Virus record (IMG/VR): IMGVR_UViG_3300048839_000199
Location: 1-20,237 of that record
Length of the DNA stretch: 20,237 bases
Reading direction: 5' to 3' (one strand)
DNA from: a virus
Shown: piece by piece, positions 14,180 to 19,056 of the stretch
How positions within the stretch are numbered: position 1 is the stretch's first letter
Layout of the letters: the number at the start of each line of letters is the position of its first letter
Translations under genes and position numbers: made by a program
The notes under the pieces: model-generated
Told to the model about the DNA's origin: nothing
Database searches by the model: none
Seen by the model: only the letters and a program-made list of their open reading frames with translations

Positions 14180-14395
14180 ATGTTGCGGATACGTGGTATT
14201 CTGTCGGTAATCGCGAATGGGAGTACGCGGTTTCTCGGACTCTTCACCCTCCCAACCGTCGCGGCAATCCTGGGGGCCGTCGTGCTGATAGTCGGTTTAC
14301 ACCAGCTCTTCCCGCCGCTCGCCTACATCGTCCCCGGCGCCGGAGCCCTTGCCTTTGGCGTCTACCTCGCACTCCCAGAACGGAAGCGTGAGTAA
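14180..14395 (+). CDS. Small membrane protein, 71 aa
   Basis: ATG 14180 has a perfect AGGAGGG five bases upstream. An alternative ATG at 14165 overlaps the terminase stop and would add five residues (MRRVC). The product has two likely membrane helices: LFTLPTVAAILGAVVLIVGL at about 21-40, and LAYIVPGAGALAFGVYLAL toward the end, followed by a basic tail PERKRE. It is probably a two-helix inner membrane protein. Such small membrane proteins are common between terminase and portal in siphophages, and their role is unknown. The portal start overlaps its stop (TAATG). Confidence 0.72.
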   Translation: MLRIRGILSVIANGSTRFLGLFTLPTVAAILGAVVLIVGLHQLFPPLAYIVPGAGALAFGVYLALPERKRE

Positions 14396-15903
14396 TGGTC
14401 GGACTCCTGGAGCGCGCGATCCAGTCCCGCAACGCCTACCGCGCCGCCAGCCCTCTCGATGAACGCTACTGGGGCGGCGAGTCCGGCCAGTCCAGCATCA
14501 GGGTCACCGCCGACAGCGCACTCGGGTATGACGCCTTCTACGCCTGCGTCGCGAACATCGCCGAGGACACCGCCCTTCTCCCGTTCGACGTGCTCCGCAA
14601 GCGCCGGCTGAGGGGCCGCGACGAACTCCCGGACCATCCCGTGGCGCGAATCTTCAACACCCAGGCCAATGACCAGCAGCTCGGCTACGAGTGGCGCGAG
14701 TGGATGTTGCGCATCGCCATCCTGTACCCCGAGGCCGTGAGCGAGATCGTCGGCTCCCCGCGCGGTGGGCTCGAACAGGTGCGCCCGCTCGAACATGCAT
14801 GGTTGCGGAAACAGGCAGACCCGGCCGGTCGCGCCGTCCGCTACGAGGTCCGCGAGCCGGGGAAGCCCGTGCGCTACCTCGACCTCGATCAGGTCTACCG
14901 GCTCCCGTCGCGGCTGGGCGTCGGGGTGATTCAGCTCGCGAAAGACGACATTGCCGCCGCCCTCGGCGCGAACCGCACTGCTGCCGCGCTGGCCAAGAAT
15001 GGTCTGACCCCGCGCATGGCCCTCGAACATCCCGGGGCGCTCACCCCGAAAGCGCAGAAACGGCTCTCCGCCAGCGTCTCTCAGCAGGTCATGGGCCCCG
15101 ACAACGCCGGGCACATCCCGGTGTTCGAAGAGGGGCTCAAGTGGATCAAGATCGGCGTCGATCCCAAAGACGCGCAATGGCTCGAGGGGCAGGAGTTCAG
15201 CGTCCTGAAAATGGCGCGCTGGATGCGGATGCAGCCGCACAAGCTGGCCTACATGGTCACGGCGACGTTTGCCAGTATTGAGCAACAGAACATCGAACAC
15301 GTGATCGATACCGTCCGCCCGTGGTGCACGCGGTTCGAGAAAGCCACGGATGCCCAGCTTCTCGCGCAGGAGCCGGGCGTCTACTGCCGCCACAACCTCA
15401 ACGCACTGTTGCGGGGCGACGCGCTCACCCGCGCCCAGGCACAGGAAATCTGGCGGCGCAACGGCGTCATCAACGCCAACGAGTGGCGCGAAAACGAGGA
15501 CCTGAACCCCCGCGACGACCCCGAGGGCGACGAGTACTGGAACAAGCAGCCGGGCACGGGTGACGGCGAATCCAACACCCCCGGCTCGCGGCAGTCCCCG
15601 AAGGCCCAGGCGCTCGCGTTCGCAGCCGCCGGCCGGATGGTGGCGAAGGAGCTCGCAGCTGCCCGCCGCAACGCGGTCAAGTTCGCGGGCGACCCCGAAG
15701 GCTGGGGCGCATGGTGCCGGGACTGGTGGGGCGAACACGCGGCGGATGTGGCGCGCACGATGCTCATCTCGGAGACGAGCGCGGCGATGTACGCTGACGC
15801 GAAACGAGACGAGCTCGAGCGCGACGGCATCGCGGCACTCGAACGGTACGAGGCACGGGATATCCCGATGCTGGCCGATCTCAGCCTGGAGGGCGACTCA
15901 TGA
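14395..15903 (+). CDS. HK97-type portal protein
   Basis: The 502-residue product starts at ATG 14395. It opens in the family style (a short basic start, then ALGYDAFYACVANIAEDTALLPFDVLRKR near 43-71) and goes on to the body of the HK97 gp3 type: HPVARIFNTQAND, EWREWMLRIAILYPEAVSEIVG, PHKLAYMVTATFASIEQQNIEHV, and NEWRENEDLNPRDDPEGDEYW. The portal forms a dodecameric ring at one head vertex and is the channel for DNA. After about residue 400 comes an extra 100-residue segment, mainly helical and rich in Ala/Arg (GRMVAKELAAARRNAV), longer than many relatives. It may be a head or scaffold contact. Confidence 0.9.
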   Translation: MVGLLERAIQSRNAYRAASPLDERYWGGESGQSSIRVTADSALGYDAFYACVANIAEDTALLPFDVLRKRRLRGRDELPDHPVARIFNTQANDQQLGYEWREWMLRIAILYPEAVSEIVGSPRGGLEQVRPLEHAWLRKQADPAGRAVRYEVREPGKPVRYLDLDQVYRLPSRLGVGVIQLAKDDIAAALGANRTAAALAKNGLTPRMALEHPGALTPKAQKRLSASVSQQVMGPDNAGHIPVFEEGLKWIKIGVDPKDAQWLEGQEFSVLKMARWMRMQPHKLAYMVTATFASIEQQNIEHVIDTVRPWCTRFEKATDAQLLAQEPGVYCRHNLNALLRGDALTRAQAQEIWRRNGVINANEWRENEDLNPRDDPEGDEYWNKQPGTGDGESNTPGSRQSPKAQALAFAAAGRMVAKELAAARRNAVKFAGDPEGWGAWCRDWWGEHAADVARTMLISETSAAMYADAKRDELERDGIAALERYEARDIPMLADLSLEGDS

Positions 15904-16112
15904 CTCAGATACTGGCCGAGGGCCGTGCGGACGGCGGGACCGAGATCGTGACGTGGCAGACAACCCGCGAGGCGCTGGCCTTGCTGATCGAAACGTTCAA
16001 TGCCGCCCGGCCGCGAAAGGGCAACTACGTTGTGCGGCTGGAAGCGGACGAGTACGAGCCCGGCAAGATGACCTTGACAGGCTACCTGGATTCACCGGAG
16101 GGAGACTCATGA
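15900..16112 (+). CDS. Small hypothetical protein, 70 aa
   Basis: ATG 15900 overlaps the portal stop (ATGA) and its own stop overlaps the next ATG. The product is a compact alpha/beta sequence: a strand-like EIVTWQTT, a helix (REALALLIETFNAA), then NYVVRLEADEYEPGKMTLTGYL. No family was recognised. In this position between portal and protease, a head-assembly or accessory role is possible but not shown. The overlap on both sides supports translation. Confidence 0.7.
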   Translation: MTQILAEGRADGGTEIVTWQTTREALALLIETFNAARPRKGNYVVRLEADEYEPGKMTLTGYLDSPEGDS

Positions 16113-17167
16113 AAACCTACGCACACGTGGCCCGACTCGTGCTCGATCAGCCATGGGCGGTCACACCCCGGATGCTCGGCATCATCCAGGGCATCCTCGC
16201 CGAACGCCTCTCCGGGAACATCCCGAGCCCCGACGTGATCGCCGGGCGCATCGCCGAGGAACGCGACCTGGCCGCGGCCGACACCCGCCGTGGTGGGCGG
16301 CTCGCCGGTGCCGTCGCGGTCATGCCCGTCTACGGCGTCCTCATGCAGCGCATGGACATGATGATGGAGATGTCCGGCGGCACCTCCGTCGAAGCGCTGT
16401 CGAAAACGTTCCGCGCCCTCCTGAACGATCCCGCAGTAGGGACGATCGTGCTGGACATCGACTCTCCCGGCGGCGGCGTCTACGGCATCGCGGAGTTTGC
16501 CGAGGAGGTCTACCAGGCGCGCGGCCAGAAACGGATCGTGGCGGTCGCGAACAGCATGGCGGCCTCGGCTGCCTACTGGATCGCCAGCGCGGCCGGGGAG
16601 CTGGTTGTCACGCCCGGCGGTGAGGTCGGGAGTATCGGCGTGTACATGCTGCACGAGGACTGGAGCGGCGCCTACGAGATGCTCGGCGTGAAACCAACGG
16701 TCCTCAAGTTCGGCGAGAACAAGGCCGAGGGGATCGACGTGGAGCCGCTGTCGGATTCAGCCCGGGAGCATTTCCAGGCGCGGATCGACCAGTACGGCGG
16801 CATGTTCGTCGCGAGCATTTCCAAGCATCGCGGCGTGTCGAAAGCGACCGTGATGAGTGACTTCGGGCAGGGCATGGTATTCGGCGCCAAGGATGCCGTG
16901 CGGCTGAAGATGGCCGACAGGGTAGCGACGCTGGAAGAGACGATCGTCCGGTTCGCCGGGAGCCGGAGCACGGGGGCGGCAGCGAGCGCCTACGGCGACG
17001 TGATCGCGTACGAGGGCGAGAGGCCGGATGACAGCGACCCGGGCGAGCAAATCCTGATCGATGGTGAGCCGGTGTTGGTGGAGGCCGTCGCAGGGTCTGC
17101 CCCCGCCGGCCGCTCGCTGCGCGACGCGGAGATGCGCTACCGGCACGGGCGGTTGGTCTCGCCGTAG
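16109..17167 (+). CDS. S49 (SppA-like) head maturation protease
   Basis: The 352-residue product starts at ATG 16109 with GGAGGGAG nearby. Family features: VMPVYGVLMQRMD near 71-83, IVLDIDSPGGG at 113-123, NSMAASAAYWIAS at 148-160 with the likely nucleophile Ser153, GSIGVYM at 174-180, and a LKFGENKAEG segment with a candidate catalytic Lys205. S49 proteases use a Ser/Lys dyad; in HK97-type phages they cleave scaffold and capsid N-termini during head assembly. Its place just before the capsid gene supports this. The C-terminal 80 residues (about 270-352) are more acidic and may be a scaffold-like tail, as in other protease-scaffold fusions; that part is inferred. It ends 10 bases before a convergent gene. 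Confidence 0.88.
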   Translation: MKTYAHVARLVLDQPWAVTPRMLGIIQGILAERLSGNIPSPDVIAGRIAEERDLAAADTRRGGRLAGAVAVMPVYGVLMQRMDMMMEMSGGTSVEALSKTFRALLNDPAVGTIVLDIDSPGGGVYGIAEFAEEVYQARGQKRIVAVANSMAASAAYWIASAAGELVVTPGGEVGSIGVYMLHEDWSGAYEMLGVKPTVLKFGENKAEGIDVEPLSDSAREHFQARIDQYGGMFVASISKHRGVSKATVMSDFGQGMVFGAKDAVRLKMADRVATLEETIVRFAGSRSTGAAASAYGDVIAYEGERPDDSDPGEQILIDGEPVLVEAVAGSAPAGRSLRDAEMRYRHGRLVSP

Positions 17168-17177
17168 TCGGGTGTAG

Positions 17178-17486
17178 TTACTCGCCTTCGCTGGACGAAT
17201 CCTGTTCCGCGCCGTCCCTTTCTGCCAGGAACTTTTCCAGCCTGTCGAGCTCTGCGGCCAACTCCTCGTCGGAAGGAATCGTCCACTCGGGGCGGCCACG
17301 AAGTACAAACCTCATCGCCTTCCTATCGAATCTGACGATGGCATCGGGGTCGGGGCGCAGTGCCACATCCTCCCGGAGCAGGTAAACGATCTGGGCGTTC
17401 AGGGAGCGCTCCTCCTCTTTTGCCCACTCAACGAGCGCGGCGTGAAGTTCGGTCGGGAATCGCAATGTCACCTTGGTTTCGTCCAT
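17178..17486 (-). CDS. Arc-type ribbon-helix-helix DNA-binding protein
   Basis: The only clear minus-strand gene here, 102 residues, starting at ATG 17486 and ending 10 bases from the protease stop. Its N-terminus TKVTLRFPTELHAALVEWAKEEERSLNAQIVYLLRED has the Arc/Mnt pattern: a short DNA-contacting strand (VTLRF), helix A, a turn at SLN and helix B. The remaining 60 residues are acidic, ending in a Glu/Ser-rich tail (SSSEGE). RHH dimers bind short palindromes in the major groove as repressors. A 13/16-match inverted repeat lies just upstream (17490-17538), so autorepression and control of the divergent genes are likely. No strong ribosome binding site was seen, so the mRNA may be nearly leaderless. 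Confidence 0.82.
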   Translation of the reverse strand: MDETKVTLRFPTELHAALVEWAKEEERSLNAQIVYLLREDVALRPDPDAIVRFDRKAMRFVLRGRPEWTIPSDEELAAELDRLEKFLAERDGAEQDSSSEGE

Positions 17487-17489
17487 GGC

Positions 17490-17538
17490 GGCATGATACC
17501 ACCATATTGACGTTACGGCGCAATGGTGGCACTATGCC
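17490..17538. promoter_or_regulatory. Candidate operator with divergent promoters
   Basis: Two 16-bp arms, at 17490-17505 and 17523-17538, form an inverted repeat with 13 matching positions and a 17-bp gap. Each arm has CCACCAT or its complement on the inner side and GGCAT on the outer side. The left arm covers a TG-n-TATCAT extended -10-like box for the minus-strand gene (17493-17501). The right arm covers a weak CACTAT (17530-17535), which lies 17 bp from TTGACG (17507-17512) for the plus strand. Binding here by the adjacent RHH protein would block both directions. Promoter strength and binding are inferred. Confidence 0.45.
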
Positions 17539-17547
17539 GTTAGTCAT

Positions 17548-17617
17548 GGCGCGGCGCGGCATGGCAAGACTGGGCTCGGCTCGGCAAGGCCCGGCACGGC
17601 CCGGCTCGGCTAGGCAA
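17548..17617 (+). repeat. GGCNN pentamer array 1 (14 units)
   Basis: Fourteen tandem pentamers of the form GGCNN, with one unit GACTG. The last two bases of each unit vary (GC, AT, AA, TC, CC, AC, TA). The array lies in the leader before the gene at 17646. A second, related array of the same size lies at 18727-18796 beyond the two-gene cassette. GG doublets every five bases could also form two-layer G-quadruplexes with three-base loops. The frames across it give low-complexity Arg/Gly/Ala-rich peptides and are not credible genes. Confidence 0.85.
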
Positions 17618-17619
17618 GG

Positions 17620-17631
17620 GCCCAACAGGGC
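17620..17631 (+). other. Hairpin GCCC-AACA-GGGC after array 1
   Basis: A short hairpin with a 4-bp stem and AACA loop follows the array, then AAAAGGAG, the ribosome binding site of the next gene (17646). The corresponding place after array 2 has GTTC-AACA-GAAC (18805-18816): same loop, same position, with two stem pairs changed on both sides (C-G to T-A). This is the pattern of a conserved RNA structure, though it rests on only two copies. Confidence 0.5.
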
Positions 17632-17645
17632 AAAAGGAGAAAGAC

Positions 17646-18218
17646 TTGGAACTGACGATTCGACTCACAGGAACGCGGCCGATGCTGCAACACAACGGGC
17701 GGCTGGCAAACCCGCTCGACCCGTGGACACAGCAACTCAAGGCGCTCACATCCAAACGAAAGAAGACCGACGAGGATCTGATGGCGATCATGGCGACGGA
17801 GGCTCGCGGCGCGTGCTGGGAAACGGAGACCGGCGAGATTGGAATCCCAAACGCGGCGGTTTGGCGCTCAATCTACGATGCTGCGACTGCCTATAAGCTC
17901 GGCGCCAACGTCAAGCGCGCGCTCGGCTTCGAAGACCTGACGGTGCCGCTGCTGTTCGACGGCAAGCCGCAAGCCTGCGATGTCTTCCTGAATGAGCCCG
18001 GGCATATCGATTATCGTCCGGTGGTGATCAACCGGGCGCGTACAATGAGGGCTAGGCCACGCGTCTTCGGCTGGCAGTCCACGCACGCCTTTGAACTGCT
18101 CGAGGACGTGATCGACCCGCGCGAATTGGTGCCCGTGCTCGAACGTGCCGGGCGGCTGGTAGGCGTCGGCGACTGGCGCCCTACCTACGGGAAGTATGCC
18201 GTGGAGGTGCTTTCATGA
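17646..18218 (+). CDS. Hypothetical phage protein, 190 aa (possible RAMP/Cas7-like fold)
   Basis: TTG 17646 has AAGGAGA at the right distance. The product begins MELTIRLTGTRPMLQHNGRL and contains EIGIPNAAVWRSIYDA near 64-79 and, close to the end, GVGDWRPTYGKYAVEVL at 173-189. From memory this matches an uncharacterised phage family with a C-terminal G-[LIV]-G-D-[WF]-R-P-x-[FY]-G-[RK]-[FY] motif. An 'IP-x-A-x-hhR-x-hh' segment and a Gly-rich end are also superficially like RAMP (Cas7-type) proteins, but no CRISPR genes are present, so the likeness is weak. It is the first gene of a two-gene cassette between protease and capsid. Function unknown. Confidence 0.7.
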   Translation: MELTIRLTGTRPMLQHNGRLANPLDPWTQQLKALTSKRKKTDEDLMAIMATEARGACWETETGEIGIPNAAVWRSIYDAATAYKLGANVKRALGFEDLTVPLLFDGKPQACDVFLNEPGHIDYRPVVINRARTMRARPRVFGWQSTHAFELLEDVIDPRELVPVLERAGRLVGVGDWRPTYGKYAVEVLS

Positions 18219-18718
18219 CGGCGCATGACGAAATCATTGAGGCGGTGGGCGACCGCTGGGGCACGGACCCGCACGACCTGGCTGATCAAATCGCGGCGGG
18301 ATTGAGCCATGGCGCGATGGTCTACGCGCTTGGTTGCCTGCTGTCGAACATCCAGCGGGTAAACGCGCGGAAGGTCGAGGATGAAGTCTTTCGGGCTGCG
18401 ACGGCCACCACGGTTCCGAAGGGAATCGGCCCCGGTAGGCAGGTGAAACTCGATGCGGTGCGGGCGCAATTCGCACCGCTGTTCAAGACGCAAATCGCCG
18501 TCGGAGATGGACACACCGTGACCTGGGGCAGCGCGACGGTCGCACAGCACCGGATGCGGATTGCGATGCTCGAAGGCAAGATCGGCGGGTTGAGCATGAC
18601 GGTGCAGCGCCACAAGATGGCGATCTCTCTCATCGAGTCCGCCGGCGTGACCTGCCTTGAGGAGATCGGATGGGTGAAACCAAAGAGGGAACGGATTCCG
18701 GCGCTGGCGAGCGCATGA
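18215..18718 (+). CDS. Hypothetical phage protein, 167 aa
   Basis: ATG 18215 overlaps the preceding stop (ATGA) with GGAGG upstream. The product is largely helical. The part from 76 to 150 (QVKLDAVRAQFAPLF, then VTWGSATVAQHRMRIAMLEGKIGGLSMTVQRHKMAISLIESAGVTCLEEI) looks like a conserved phage segment with a WG-x-x-T-x-x-x-H element, followed by a likely coiled-coil helix pair. I recall similar proteins in phage genomes, all of unknown function. It is co-translated with the previous gene, so the two may work together. Confidence 0.7.
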   Translation: MTAHDEIIEAVGDRWGTDPHDLADQIAAGLSHGAMVYALGCLLSNIQRVNARKVEDEVFRAATATTVPKGIGPGRQVKLDAVRAQFAPLFKTQIAVGDGHTVTWGSATVAQHRMRIAMLEGKIGGLSMTVQRHKMAISLIESAGVTCLEEIGWVKPKRERIPALASA

Positions 18719-18726
18719 TATAGCTG

Positions 18727-18796
18727 GGCTTGGCGCGGCACGGCGCGGTTTGGCTCGGCAAGGTATGGTTTGGCCCGGCTAGGCTGGGCTCGGCAA
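18727..18796 (+). repeat. GGCNN pentamer array 2 (14 units)
   Basis: Fourteen tandem pentamers of the same GGCNN form, with three units reading GGTNN. They are followed by one extra A and another GGCAA (18798-18802). The variable dinucleotides differ from array 1, but both arrays end in GGCAA followed by CAAGGG-type bases and a CAACAG core (array 1, CAAGGGCCCAACAG; array 2, CAAGGGTTCAACAG). The pair of arrays therefore forms two related, direct-oriented elements flanking the 17646-18718 cassette. No function is known to me. Confidence 0.85.
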
Positions 18797-18804
18797 AGGC
18801 AAGG

Positions 18805-18816
18805 GTTCAACAGAAC
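18805..18816 (+). other. Hairpin GTTC-AACA-GAAC after array 2
   Basis: A 4-bp hairpin with AACA loop, the counterpart of the one at 17620-17631. The stem changes are compensatory relative to that copy. It lies just before the terminator. Confidence 0.5.
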
Positions 18817-18821
18817 AGAGG

Positions 18822-18847
18822 ACGGGGCTTCGGCCCCGTTTCTCTTT
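18822..18847 (+). terminator. Intrinsic terminator after the cassette
   Basis: A perfect 7-bp stem ACGGGGC / GCCCCGT with a TTCG tetraloop (18822-18839) is followed by a T-rich tract (18840-18847). This is a strong rho-independent terminator for the cassette transcript. It isolates the capsid gene, which has its own promoter immediately downstream. Confidence 0.88.
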
Positions 18848-18853
18848 GTCCCC

Positions 18854-18884
18854 TTGACACGCCCCGCGCCGGTGTGATTACACT
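18854..18884 (+). promoter_or_regulatory. Sigma-70-like promoter for the capsid transcript
   Basis: TTGACA (18854-18859) is a perfect -35. The best -10 choice is TACACT (18879-18884) with 19-bp spacing, or ATTACA (18877-18882) with 17 bp. It directly follows the terminator, so it is well placed for a new transcript covering the leader and the capsid gene. The start site is expected near 18891. Confidence 0.6.
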
Positions 18885-18889
18885 GGCGC
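18866..18889. promoter_or_regulatory. Inverted repeat over the capsid promoter (candidate operator)
   Basis: The arms GCGCCGGTGT (18866-18875) and ACACTGGCGC (18880-18889) match at 9 of 10 positions around a 4-base GATT centre, overlapping the -10 region. The position suits an operator for a dimeric repressor or activator. It does not resemble the RHH operator at 17490-17538, so a different protein would be expected. Confidence 0.45.
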
Positions 18890-18965
18890 CAGCCAATGCG
18901 GTAATCCCGAGGCCTCCGTCGAGAGCTAAGGGCAAGCCGAACGCAGCAAGCAAGCGTCTGTCGAC

Positions 18966-19019
18966 AGCGCGCGAACTGCTCAATCCAGATTCCAGATCTG
19001 GGGCGAGTCGCGCGCTTTT
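18966..19019 (+). other. Possible attenuator-like stem in the capsid leader
   Basis: The arms AGCGCGCGA (18966-18974) and TCGCGCGCT (19008-19016) are perfect 9-bp complements, and the second is followed by TTT. Inside lies a smaller hairpin, CCAGAT/ATCTGG (18985-18990 and 18996-19001). Together they could act as an attenuator, or simply as a structured leader. The long loop makes it weaker than a typical intrinsic terminator. Confidence 0.4.
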
Positions 19020-19028
19020 CTGATGTCC

Positions 19029-19051
19029 GCCTCCCGCCCCACAAGGGAGGC
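19029..19051 (+). promoter_or_regulatory. Hairpin covering the capsid ribosome binding site
   Basis: GCCTCCC (19029-19035) pairs perfectly with GGGAGGC (19045-19051) over a 9-base loop. The second arm includes AAGGGAGG, the ribosome binding site of the capsid start (ATG 19057). Folding would block ribosome entry, so translation of the capsid may be controlled at this step. Whether it is opened by a factor or by coupling is unknown. Confidence 0.5.
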
Positions 19052-19056
19052 AAACT

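Noticed and set aside
14362-15738. Minus-strand 458-aa open frame opposite the portal gene
   Set aside because: The portal is well supported on the other strand and this frame shows only the low-complexity pattern of antisense GC-rich sequence.
17360-17896. Long plus-strand frame through pentamer array 1 (ARQGPARPGSARQG-type repeats)
   Set aside because: It crosses the RHH gene and the next gene in the wrong frames; the repeated peptide is a by-product of the GGCNN units.
17548-18802. CRISPR array interpretation of the GGCNN repeats
   Set aside because: Units are five bases with two variable bases; there are no long repeats or spacers and no cas genes.
18896-18904. Minimal upstream frame ATG-CGG-TAA in the capsid leader, like lambda bar minigenes
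   Set aside because: No ribosome binding site precedes it and three codons of this kind are expected by chance.
18891-19056. tRNA or known riboswitch in the capsid leader
   Set aside because: No cloverleaf or recognised riboswitch core was seen, only separate stems.
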